DNA of 64,000 nucleotides, from positions 8,494,001 to 8,558,000 of the forward strand of contig NZ_CP107780.1 of the NCBI RefSeq assembly GCF_036345175.1, read 5' to 3'. Source of the DNA: Streptomyces sp. NBC_00576 (lineage in GTDB: Bacteria > Actinomycetota > Actinomycetes > Streptomycetales > Streptomycetaceae). The first letter of the stretch is position 1. Each line of letters begins with the position of its first letter. This document shows, piece by piece, positions 28,863 to 36,406 of the stretch. Position numbers and translations under genes: made by a program. Below the pieces are notes generated by a model. The model had not been told where the DNA came from and did not search any database. It was given only the letters and a program-made list of their open reading frames with translations.

Positions 28863-29834
28863 ATGGGCCTGTATCCGGAGATCGAACCGTACGACCACGG
28901 CATGCTGGATGTCGGGGACGGCAACCACGTCTACTGGGAAGTCTGCGGGAATCCGCAGGGCAAGCCGGCGGTGGTGCTGCACGGTGGGCCGGGGTCGGGG
29001 GTGAGCGCGCACTCCCGGCGGTACTTCGATCCTGCCGCCTACCGGATCGTGCTGCTCGATCAGCGCGGGGCCGGGCGTTCGACGCCGCATGCGAGCGTGT
29101 ACGACACCGATATGAGTGTCAACACGACGGGCCACATCCTGGCCGATCTCGAGCTGCTGAGGCGGCACTTGGGGATCGAGCGGTGGCTGGTGTGGGGGGT
29201 GTCGTGGGGTTCGGTGCTCGGGCTGCGGTACGCGCAGACGCATCCGGAGGTCGTGTCCGAGCTGGTGCTCACCGCGGTCGCGACCGGTTCCGACGCCGAA
29301 GTGGCCCTGCTGACCAGGGGACTGGGGAACTTGTTCCCCGAGGCGTTCGAGACGTTCCGAGCCGGGGTGCCCGAGGGCGAACAGGACGGGAACCTGGCCG
29401 CCGCGTACAACCGGCTGCTGGAGTCGCCCGACCCCGAGGTGCGAGAGCGTGCCGCGCGGGCGTGGACCGACTGGGAGACGGCCATGCTCCCGGCGCCGCC
29501 CCGTTCCGTACCGCGCTACGAGGACCCGGTGTTCCGCATGGGCTTCGCCCGGACCGTCACCCACTACTGGGGCGACGACCACTTCCTGGGCGAGGGGAAC
29601 GAGGGCGCGCACGGCGTCGTACTGCGTGACGCGCACCGGCTCAAGAACATCCCCGGCACCCTCGTCCAGGGCAGCCTCGACCCCGGTAACCTGCTCGGCA
29701 CGGTCTGGCGGCTCCATCACGCCTGGCCAGGCAGCGAGTTGATCGTCGTCGACGAGGTCGGGCACAACGCGGGAGCGCCGGGCATGGTGGACGAGCTGGT
29801 GGCGGCCACGGACCGGTACGCCGGCCGCGGCTGA
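28863..29834 (+). CDS. Prolyl aminopeptidase (proline iminopeptidase), S33 family
   Basis: A 323-residue alpha/beta-hydrolase of peptidase family S33 that releases N-terminal proline. The oxyanion block VVLHGGPGSGVSAHSRRYFD is near residues 38-57, the DQRGAGRS motif follows, and the nucleophile elbow GVSWGS places serine ~114. Catalytic Asp is in QGSLDPGN and His in VVDEVGHNAGAPGM. Length is standard. TACGTT lies 6 bases before the ATG and there is no Shine-Dalgarno, so a leaderless message is likely. Confidence 0.94.
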   Translation: MGLYPEIEPYDHGMLDVGDGNHVYWEVCGNPQGKPAVVLHGGPGSGVSAHSRRYFDPAAYRIVLLDQRGAGRSTPHASVYDTDMSVNTTGHILADLELLRRHLGIERWLVWGVSWGSVLGLRYAQTHPEVVSELVLTAVATGSDAEVALLTRGLGNLFPEAFETFRAGVPEGEQDGNLAAAYNRLLESPDPEVRERAARAWTDWETAMLPAPPRSVPRYEDPVFRMGFARTVTHYWGDDHFLGEGNEGAHGVVLRDAHRLKNIPGTLVQGSLDPGNLLGTVWRLHHAWPGSELIVVDEVGHNAGAPGMVDELVAATDRYAGRG

Positions 29835-29881
29835 GCCGGCTGTCGGCTGGTGCTGTGACCGCGTAGGTTCGCCGGGTTGGG

Positions 29882-30160
29882 TCAGGCTGCCGTTTTGAGA
29901 GGGCGTCCGCCCCAGTGGATGCCTTTCTCGCTTCGGATACGGGTGCGTCCCTTGCGTCCCTTGCGTTCGGCGGCCAGGACGTCGCGGTGGCGGCCGTTGG
30001 CGTTGTGCCACCGCAGGTAGGCGTGCAGGGCCCGGGTCTGCACGGTGTGGTGGGGGTGGTTTGAGTTTGTGATGGTGAACTGCCTGACACGCTGTCCATG
30101 ATCACGTAGATCGGTGCGCCGTCGGGCCGGGCGGCGCGGATCGATTTCAGCGTGGCCCGG
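29882..30160 (-). pseudogene. IS630-family transposase, C-terminal remnant
   Basis: The minus strand encodes the end of an IS630-type DDE transposase. ATLKSIRAARPDGAPIYVIM carries an Asp just after VIM (the second DDE aspartate), then a jump and frame change to RQFTITNSNHPHHTVQTRAL and YLRWHNANGRHRDVLAAERK, ending GIHWGGRPLKTAA. The 35-40 residues that normally link IMD to the QFTI block, including the catalytic Glu, are missing, so it is inactive. The matching N-terminal HTH piece lies at 30836-30994 on the same strand. Confidence 0.8.
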
Positions 30161-30327
30161 ATTGCAGGTGGCCGACATCATCGTCCGCCGAATCCAACCG
30201 TCACGAGGACGAGGGTTCCGCCCGCAGGTTCAGCCAAGGAGACACCGGCGCATGAAGCGGCAGCAAGTGAACAGATTGTTTACAACACTTAGTTGACATT
30301 AAGTCGTGCGCATATCATCCTCATCTC

Positions 30328-30777
30328 ATGCCTTCGACTCCTGATCAGCACACCGATCCCTTCACGCCTCCGCAGCCGGAGCAGGCGCGAGCACACCGCG
30401 TCTACGCGTCCCTGTTTCGCATCGCCGAGCGACACGCGACCACTGACAAGCAACGCCACCGGCAGGTTCATCCTTCGGTCATCGGGCCGCATGAGGCCGT
30501 CAGGCTTGTGTCGTTCCTGCTCAGCGGAGCCGCACAGCCCGATGACGGCGAACCGGAGGTGGACCACGCTGATATCACCGCGGCATTGAGCCTCGTCCCA
30601 CTGGTTCGCGGGGAGATGGACGAATTGGAAACCGGACTCCTCCAGATGGCACGGGGCCGCGGCATGACCTGGCAGGAGATCGCTTTCGGACTCGGGCTTG
30701 GCACTCCGCAAGCCGCCAGGCAGCGGTACGAACGACTGGCCAGCCGCGCCACAGCCGACACGGACAGCTCGGAGTAG
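30328..30777 (+). CDS. Putative DNA-binding protein (HTH-like)
   Basis: A 149-residue soluble protein. The C-terminal half ends in a helix-turn-helix-like segment (GMTWQEIAFGLGLGTPQAAR), similar to a family of small Streptomyces DNA-binding proteins. The N-terminus is polar and disordered. The upstream 60 bases are unusually AT-rich and contain TTTACA, TTGACA (30293-30298) and a CATATCAT, but no well-spaced -10. It is the only intact gene between the two halves of the decayed IS630 transposase and so may have arrived or been trapped with it. Target genes unknown. Confidence 0.75.
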   Translation: MPSTPDQHTDPFTPPQPEQARAHRVYASLFRIAERHATTDKQRHRQVHPSVIGPHEAVRLVSFLLSGAAQPDDGEPEVDHADITAALSLVPLVRGEMDELETGLLQMARGRGMTWQEIAFGLGLGTPQAARQRYERLASRATADTDSSE

Positions 30778-30835
30778 AAGGAACTCCGTGGGTTCTCGTT
30801 GGGGACGCCCCGGCGGATGAGTCCCACCCCGCCAC

Positions 30836-30994
30836 ACTCAGGACCAGGGCGACCCTCGGCCGACCGATACGAGCGGCATCCTCAAGCCCAGCCAGTCGCT
30901 CAGCGGCGAACTTCCCACGCCGCTTCCTCACCGTCGGCACCGTCGCGCCGATCACTGCCGCCACACGCGCATTCGGCGCACCGTCCGCACACGC
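30836..30994 (-). pseudogene. IS630-family transposase, N-terminal HTH remnant
   Basis: On the minus strand, a frame reading ACADGAPNARVAAVIGATVP then TVRKRRGKFAAERLAGLEDA and RIGRPRVALVLS is the HTH_29/33 start of an IS630-type transposase. It opens after an in-frame stop and then loses similarity. It matches the family of the C-terminal remnant at 29882-30160; the central part is gone. Confidence 0.75.
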
Positions 30995-31067
30995 CTTTCA
31001 ACAGCGCGAGGACCCGGCGACATGAAACAGGCTGACGACTTAGCCCCGAAATTTCTGGCGCATCCGA

Positions 31068-31478
31068 CTAGCGACGACGGGCGCGGGTGCGTTCGCCCGC
31101 GGATTGCACGAACTGGAGTTCCAGCGTGGGCGGGGGAGGGGCGACGCCCGGGCCGCCCGCCTCCGCCCAGCGGAGTATCTCGTCGGTGCAGTCGTCGCCC
31201 ATCGACCAGCCGATCCACACGGCTTTCCCGCCACGCCTGCGGCCCTCGCCCGACGGCTGTACGACGATGACGTTCGCCTGGTCGCATGGGCCGAGGCAGT
31301 CCGCCGTGCGGACCGCGAGGCGGCCGGCGGAGGCCGTGGCCGCCGCGCGCAGCCGCTCCAACTGCCAGTCGTGGTCGTAGCCGGGGTACTTACGCGGGTC
31401 GCCGCAACAGCAGCCACGGCAGACGACCAGAGTGCAGGGGCGGGTGCGGGCGGCGCCGATCACCGTACGGGCGCTCAC
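31068..31478 (-). CDS. (2Fe-2S) thioredoxin-like ferredoxin domain protein
   Basis: A 136-residue protein of the thioredoxin-fold [2Fe-2S] ferredoxin type. An N-terminal cluster of cysteines (VVCRGCCCGDPRKYPGYDHD) and a second pair in RTADCLGPCDQANVIVVQPS match the C-x(~12-40)-C-x3-C style of this fold, then WIGWSMGDDCTDEILRWAEA. Probably an electron-transfer protein. The GTG at 31478 has GGAGGGTG upstream and overlaps the stop of the remnant frame before it (GTGA), so it may once have been translationally coupled to that gene. Confidence 0.75.
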   Translation of the reverse strand: MSARTVIGAARTRPCTLVVCRGCCCGDPRKYPGYDHDWQLERLRAAATASAGRLAVRTADCLGPCDQANVIVVQPSGEGRRRGGKAVWIGWSMGDDCTDEILRWAEAGGPGVAPPPPTLELQFVQSAGERTRARRR

Positions 31479-31648
31479 AGCTCACCCTCCAGGCGGTTGC
31501 CGACCGCGGCCAGGACACGGTCGAAACGCTGGGCCGGCTCGCGTTCGACCAGCCGGTCGCCGGGTCCCGGTCAGCCCGCGATGGTTTCCTCCCACAGAGC
31601 CGCCAGGGCCCGCTCGCGCACCGCTCCGAGCGGTTCGATCTTCGTCAT
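31475..31648 (-). pseudogene. GntR-type regulator N-terminal remnant with in-frame stop
   Basis: A minus-strand frame begins at an ATG (MTKIEPLGAVRERALAALWE), resembling the start of FadR/GntR regulators (VRERAL.AL..AI..G..PG..LVE). It then hits a TGA at 31571-31573 and continues as PGPGDRLVEREPAQRFDRVL. The rest of the winged helix and effector domain are absent, and the frame ends GNRLEGEL, overlapping the ferredoxin-like gene start. A decayed regulator or fusion scar. Confidence 0.5.
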
Positions 31649-31973
31649 GGGCCCATCTTCGCCGACCCGGGGGTGATTACGGAGCCCTGGCTGCCATCCC
31701 TCAGTCGCCGTCGTCGCCGACACCGGGTTCGGCATCCTCGACCTCGGCGACGGCCGGCGGACCTAGGAGGCCGAGCGGGCGGTGGGGGAGAAGCCGGGGT
31801 AGCGGTGATCGGCAGGGTGGGCACGGCCGTCAAGTCGGCGGAGTCGCTGGTCTCGGCGACAGGCACTACGTCGTGGACACCTGCCGCAACGGCAACGGGC
31901 TTACACCCCGTCGTACGCCCTCGAACTCGCCGGCAACGCACGGTCGTGAGTCTGGGCCGGCCCTGCTGGATCC
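31649..31973. other. Gene-free stretch, probable decayed coding sequence
   Basis: No intact gene. Short coding-like fragments are visible on the plus strand in changing frames (for example VADTGFGILDLGDGRRT near 31710-31765 and DRHYVVDTCRNGNG near 31860-31900). The last resembles the catalytic-loop motif of family 6 glycoside hydrolases, but nothing around it supports that firmly. Confidence 0.3.
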
Positions 31974-32456
31974 TTATGTGTGGTTCGGCTGCCAGACGTA
32001 GCGCACATCCGGCTCCCGCTCCTCGTTTCCGCTGCCGTCCGTGTGCTCGACGGCGACGAAGCCGTGGCGTTCGTAGAAGCGGTGGGCGGGTTTGTTGACC
32101 TGAAAGGTCCACAGGGTCAGTCCACCTGGGCTGTGCTCCTTCGCGAGGGCGATGCAAAGGTCACCGATGCCGCGCCCACGCCAGTCCGGGAGCAGGTACA
32201 GCTGGGACACCTCGTCACCGGCGAGCACCAGCACGCCGACGATCTCGCCCTCGTACGACGCCTCCGCGACCCAGGTCTCGCGGTGGGGCACCACCACGTT
32301 CCGGAAGTAGTCGCGGACCTCGTCGTCGGATCGTGGCCAGGTGACGGTCGACAGGGCGACGGCTCTGGACCGCAGCAGCACGTCGGCCGCGGAGTCGGCA
32401 TCGTCGGCCGTCGCACGGCGGAGGGTGATCTTCGGGGCGGGGGATGAGAGGGTCAC
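31974..32456 (-). CDS. GNAT family N-acetyltransferase
   Basis: A 160-residue acetyltransferase. The acetyl-CoA-binding motif A is LYLLPDWRGRGIGDLCIALA near residues 91-110, preceded by the strand GEIVGVLVLAGDEVSQ and followed by LTLWTFQVNKPAHRFYERHG. This is a complete GNAT fold; the substrate is unknown. The start is taken as a GTG at 32456 (TLSSPAPKITLRRATADDAD), the usual position ahead of the 'LRRATADD' strand; no good Shine-Dalgarno is visible, so it is uncertain. 43 bases after the RidA gene on the same strand. Confidence 0.85.
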   Translation of the reverse strand: MTLSSPAPKITLRRATADDADSAADVLLRSRAVALSTVTWPRSDDEVRDYFRNVVVPHRETWVAEASYEGEIVGVLVLAGDEVSQLYLLPDWRGRGIGDLCIALAKEHSPGGLTLWTFQVNKPAHRFYERHGFVAVEHTDGSGNEEREPDVRYVWQPNHT

Positions 32457-32499
32457 GGGGGCGGAGCCTGTCAGAAGGCCGTACCGAACGCACCTGGAT

Positions 32500-32961
32500 T
32501 TACTGGATTCCAGGGCGTCCGGCAGGCTCAGCGTCTGCTTCGGAATCCGTCTCCGTGTCCGCCTCCGGGATGGCGGCCGTCGCCGTGATCTCCACCAGCT
32601 GCCCCGGGTAACCGAGACAGGCCACTCCGATGAGGGTCGACGAGTGAGGTCCGGCAGACAGGCCGGACGCCTCGACGACCTCCCAGACGGCGGACAGAAC
32701 CTCGGGCTCACCGCTCACGACGTACACGTCGGTCGACAGGACATGCGCGAAGTCACTGCCCACCGCCCGGAGTTGCTCGCCCAGGTTGACGATCACCTGC
32801 CCTGCCTGCCGTACGGGATCGCCCACGCCGACGATCCGCCCCTGCGCGTCCAGTGGCACAGAACCGGCGAGAAACGCGAGACGCGTGCCCGCCTCGACGA
32901 CGGAGGCGTGGGAATAGGTGGGCGGCGGGAACAGACCGGGGACGGTGACGCGCTTGAGCAT
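32500..32961 (-). CDS. RidA/YjgF family protein
   Basis: A 153-residue Rid protein, the family that hydrolyses reactive enamine/imine intermediates of PLP enzymes. Typical blocks are YSHASVVEAGTRLAFLAGSV, RQAGQVIVNLGEQLRAVGSD, VLSTDVYVV and SSTLIGVACLGYPGQLVEIT. The arginine that binds carboxylates in RidA itself (usually in 'PARstv') is replaced by HSSTLIG, so this is one of the Rid subfamilies without deaminase activity assigned. The C-terminus is an acidic tail (ADTETDSEADAEP). CAGGAG precedes the ATG. Confidence 0.85.
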   Translation of the reverse strand: MLKRVTVPGLFPPPTYSHASVVEAGTRLAFLAGSVPLDAQGRIVGVGDPVRQAGQVIVNLGEQLRAVGSDFAHVLSTDVYVVSGEPEVLSAVWEVVEASGLSAGPHSSTLIGVACLGYPGQLVEITATAAIPEADTETDSEADAEPAGRPGIQ

Positions 32962-33148
32962 GGCGGGCTCCTGGAAAGGGGAGAGATGGAACGGCGGATC
33001 GGGTGTGGGGCGGCCTGGGTCGCCCGCAGGACCACCCGCCGATCATGCGGAGTGCCGGGTGGCGGGCGCACCCGGATTTCCGTTGAGGGGGCGCTGTTGT
33101 TGTCGTGGAGCAGTCGCTGTTCAGCCCTTCCGTGTTGCGGGTGCGTGA

Positions 33149-34108
33149 TCAGTCGAGGCGTGAGCGGGACGACTGGTCGTACAGGCCCGTCAGCCGCCAG
33201 CCGTCGTCGCGGGCCACTCGCTCGAAGACCGCGATCTTTCGCGCGAGTCCCTCCGGGTCGCCGATGTCGCACCACCGGCCCGAGACGGCCTCGGCCCACT
33301 CCTCCTCCCCTCTCACCAACGGCAGTCCCCGCACGGCGAGATGCAGTGCGAGCGTCGACCGCGCGTAGTACCGGACGGCGTTCAGCTCATCGCGGGTACG
33401 GTCGTACTGCTCGGTCTCCCGCAGGCACAGCCGCCCGTCGACGGCGTCGGCGACGAGCAGCGGGACCATGGCTCCGGGCGCGCGCAGGTCCGGATCCGCG
33501 ACGAGGAACGTCAACTCGCCCCCGTTCTCCCTGACTTCGTACCGGGGCAGATACGACAGCCGGGCGAGCCCGAGCGCGTGCTTCCACGACGTCACCCATA
33601 GGCCCCGGTTGAGGTAGTAGCGAACGCTCCGCTGCCAGGTCCAGCACGTGTCGAGACGGAAACCGTGCAGGCTCTCGGCGCGGCACGCCTCGTACACCGT
33701 GTCCAGCGTCGACGAGGCGAGGCCGCGCCGCCGGGCGACGGGATGGACGTACAGCGACGAGACGCGCAAAGACCCCACGCCGCTCGGCCAGGTGTCCACG
33801 GCGACGGTCCCGAGCGGCCCTCTCGGCCGTCCTCCTTCCCTGTCTTCGGCGGCGTCCCAGATCCAGTACCTCCTGCAGTAGTCGTCGTTGTGTTCGTACT
33901 CCCGTCCGGATGCCCCCAGCCGGAGGCGTAGCCGCTTCTCGTGCGAGGCCGTGAGCGAGTCCGGGTCGGTGCACTCGCCGAGGGCGCCCTCTGCGAGTGA
34001 GGCCAGGTCCCAGAGGCCGAACCGGTGTCCTTCGGCGTGCCCGACCGGGCGCAGGTCGGGGCACGCCGACAGGCGTTCGTGCACGCGGAGGGCGAGATCG
34101 TCTTCCAT
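33149..34108 (-). CDS. GNAT domain-containing protein
   Basis: A 319-residue protein with a central GNAT motif: RVSSLYVHPVARRRGLASST near residues 135-155, then TWQRSVRYYLNRGLWVTSWK. The N-terminal ~100 residues are family-specific (HERLSACPDLRPVGHAEGHR) and the C-terminal ~110 residues (VRYYARSTLALHLAVRGLPL) form a helical domain seen in some actinobacterial acetyltransferase-like proteins. Substrate unknown. The ATG at 34108 (MEDDLALRVHE) is preceded by TACGCT at 6 bases, so leaderless translation is likely; the frame open upstream is not conserved-looking. Confidence 0.8.
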   Translation of the reverse strand: MEDDLALRVHERLSACPDLRPVGHAEGHRFGLWDLASLAEGALGECTDPDSLTASHEKRLRLRLGASGREYEHNDDYCRRYWIWDAAEDREGGRPRGPLGTVAVDTWPSGVGSLRVSSLYVHPVARRRGLASSTLDTVYEACRAESLHGFRLDTCWTWQRSVRYYLNRGLWVTSWKHALGLARLSYLPRYEVRENGGELTFLVADPDLRAPGAMVPLLVADAVDGRLCLRETEQYDRTRDELNAVRYYARSTLALHLAVRGLPLVRGEEEWAEAVSGRWCDIGDPEGLARKIAVFERVARDDGWRLTGLYDQSSRSRLD

Positions 34109-34193
34109 GGCCGGAGCGTAGGGACGTGGGTGGTCTGCCTGTCCGGCCCGGGAGGGGATCTCACCTGGGGGTTCACCTTGGCGGTGGACCCGC

Positions 34194-34895
34194 TCATTGG
34201 TCGTGCGTTTGCCTCTCGCACTCCTGTTCAAGTGGTGGGTACGCCTCGGCGATGGCCGCGCAGATCCGTCGGCGGAGCAGTTCCTCGGCCTCGGCCCGGC
34301 CGGAGTCCCGCTCGCCTCCCGGCAGACCGTCCAGGAGCTGGTCGTAGTGGCTCATCCGGTGCCTGAGATAGTCGACCTTCCAGGGGGCTAGAGTGGCACG
34401 GCCGACGCGGCCTGTCTCCTGTGCGGAGTCGCCGTCGGCCAGTTCGATCGGGCCGCCGGCCGTCGCCTCCCGTCGCGCCCGGTGTTCCACCGCCCGCAGG
34501 GCCAGCTTGCCCGGTTCCAGACGCGGTACCTCGATCGGCTCGGTCCTGATCCGTTCCAGGATCTCCAGCCGTCGGCGCCGCACCGCGTTCCGCACCGCTT
34601 CCGATCGCCGTGCCGAGGATTCCGACACCCTTCGGAACTCGTCGGTCCGCTCGGCCGCCGCGACCCGCTCGACGCGGTACAGCCTGACCTGCGGCGCCGC
34701 CCTGAGCCGCGGATTGACGCTCAGGCGGTCCGGTGGCCCGAGCAGCCGGTGCACCATCCCGCCGGTCCATCCGCGAGTCCGCAGTCCCGCCAAGGAGACG
34801 TACCGCTGCCCGTCCTCTTCGTATCCTTCAAAGCTCTGACAGTCCTGAGGTTCCCGACTGTCCTCGTAGCTCTGATCACCGGCATGGCAAGCCAT
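34194..34895 (-). CDS. Hypothetical protein with a 'GW..LLGPPD' motif
   Basis: A 233-residue cytoplasmic protein. Near residues 33-75 it has YVSLAGLRTRGWTGGMVHRL, LLGPPDRLSVNPRLRAAPQV and RLYRVERVAAAE. This fits a recurrent actinobacterial motif (tGWt..mi..lLG.PD....NP.....aP..Ly...RV...E), whose function I do not know. The rest is helical and charged (RRSEAVRNAVRRRRLEILER). The ATG at 34895 (MACHAGDQSYED) has a strong GGGGGAGGTAGCC before it. It lies between the GNAT gene and a decayed helicase. Confidence 0.75.
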   Translation of the reverse strand: MACHAGDQSYEDSREPQDCQSFEGYEEDGQRYVSLAGLRTRGWTGGMVHRLLGPPDRLSVNPRLRAAPQVRLYRVERVAAAERTDEFRRVSESSARRSEAVRNAVRRRRLEILERIRTEPIEVPRLEPGKLALRAVEHRARREATAGGPIELADGDSAQETGRVGRATLAPWKVDYLRHRMSHYDQLLDGLPGGERDSGRAEAEELLRRRICAAIAEAYPPLEQECERQTHDQ

Positions 34896-34987
34896 GGCTA
34901 CCTCCCCCGTAGCTCGATCGTGACACTCTGTGACGACACCTCCCATTGAAGCGCCCACCACTGACAATCACCCGAGTCGTCCTGGAG

Positions 34988-35663
34988 TCAGGAGCGGAAC
35001 CTGGTTCCGATGTGCACGCCCTCATCGCCGCGAGGTCCGTCGGGGCCGATCTCCATGGCTCTGATACCCGGCTGGGCCAGGGTGACAGCGATTTTCTTGT
35101 GCCATGGCGTTGGTGGGCACGCAGATCGCGATCTGTTCCAGATGGATGTCACTCCACTCGGCGACCAACTCGGCGGTGGCCTGGCGCTCGCTCTCCCAGT
35201 CGGCGCACGGATGAAGTTCGGGTCGGGCACCGCTCAGCACCGAGCGGTAACCGGCCAGGGTGTCCTCGCCGCCGTTGAGGTCGTCGAAGGTCTCGCCGCT
35301 CAGCACCCCGAGTGCTGATCCAAGGATCTGCCGTGTGGTCCGGTAACTGAGGGTGAGCTTCGCTGAGCGGCCCCGGATGTTGATGCCGAGACTGCCCAGG
35401 GTCACCTGGTTGTTGTAGATGCGCTGGTGGGTGTCACCGACGAGGAAGACGTCATTGCGGTCCCGCGCGACCATGGCGCGTAGCAGCTTCCGATGGCCCG
35501 GCCGAAGATCCTGGGCCTCATCGACGACGATGTGGCGGTAGCGGTACCGCAGCCAGCCGGCGGAACCGTCCTGGAGGTGTGTGAGTGGCTGGCGCCTTGA
35601 GCCGGCCGGGCACGGAGCACTGACCAGCATCCGCCGCCCCCACAGGTCGCACCAGCACCGCAC
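34988..35663 (-). pseudogene. UvrD/Rep-type superfamily I helicase fragment, frameshifted
   Basis: A minus-strand fragment of a UvrD-like helicase. It has motif II RYRHIVVDEAQDLRPGHRKL, motif III DVFLVGDTHQRIYNNQVTLG and motif IV-like RSAKLTLSYRTTRQILGSAL. Near 35095-35110 the frame shifts: one frame ends ICVPTNAMAQE, the next continues IAVTLAQPGIRAMEIGPDG then RGDEGVHIGT before an early TGA at 34988. Both the N-terminal Walker A part and the C-terminal motifs V/VI are missing. A relic of a ~600-700-residue protein. Confidence 0.8.
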
Positions 35664-35779
35664 CGATGGCCTCCTCGCCCCTCCCTAGGATGTGCCTCTG
35701 GACTGCTACGGCGTTGCGCTCGCACCAGTGCGTGACGCAGGCCACAGGAACTCCTCCCGTGTCGCGGAGAGAAGTGGTC

Positions 35780-36406
35780 GTGAGGGACTCAGAAAACGAT
35801 GTGCGTCGCCGTGTGCGCGAGGGGGACCGAGAAGCGTTCGCCCTGCTGTACGAGCAGTTCGCCCGCGCCGTCTACAACCACGGGCTGCGATTGACGGGCG
35901 ACTGGTCGACAGCCGAAGAGATCATGTCCGAAACGTTCCTGACCGCGTGGCGGACCCGTGTTCGGGTGCACGAGGACGGCGGCTCCCTGCTGCCCTGGCT
36001 GCTGGGCATCGCCACCCACAAGGCGGACAACACCCGCCGGGGAGTCCGCAGACGGCAGTTGTTCCTGGCGCGTCAACCGCAGCCACGCGTGGAGGAGGAC
36101 TTCGCGCCTCGGACGATCGGGCGCATCGACGACGCACGGTACCTGCGTGCCGTGCAGACCGCGCTGGGACGGCTGCGGCGCCAGGAGCGGGAGGTACTGG
36201 CCCTGTGCGTGTGGTCCGGCCTGGACTATCAGCAGACGGCCGAAGCACTGGGCATCGCCGTCGGAACCGTACGGTCCCGCCTGTCGCGTGCCCGCAAGAA
36301 GCTCGCTGACCTCGCGGAAGAAGACCGGGAACCACCAACCGCCCGCGGAGAGATGACAAGTGCGGCCGCGATCGCGGCCCTGCCCGTACGGGAGGAGCTC
36401 ACATGA
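35780..36406 (+). CDS. ECF (sigma-70 family) RNA polymerase sigma factor
   Basis: A 208-residue extracytoplasmic-function sigma factor. Region 2 is FALLYEQFARAVYNHGLRLT with DWSTAEEIMSETFLTAWRTR near residues 17-55, and region 4 is RRQEREVLALCVWSGLDYQQ with EALGIAVGTVRSRLSRARKK near 130-170. The GTG at 35780 (RDSENDVRRRVREGD) is chosen because GGAGAGAAG lies upstream and region 2 then starts at the usual place. Its stop overlaps the next gene's start (ATGA), so the membrane partner should be made with it and probably controls it. Confidence 0.92.
   Translation: MRDSENDVRRRVREGDREAFALLYEQFARAVYNHGLRLTGDWSTAEEIMSETFLTAWRTRVRVHEDGGSLLPWLLGIATHKADNTRRGVRRRQLFLARQPQPRVEEDFAPRTIGRIDDARYLRAVQTALGRLRRQEREVLALCVWSGLDYQQTAEALGIAVGTVRSRLSRARKKLADLAEEDREPPTARGEMTSAAAIAALPVREELT

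Noticed and set aside
30293..30321. TTGACA as the -35 of a promoter for the gene at 30328
   Set aside because: At 16-18 nt spacing the -10 position (CATCCT region) is poor, and the better TATCAT is only 14 nt away, so I do not call a promoter.
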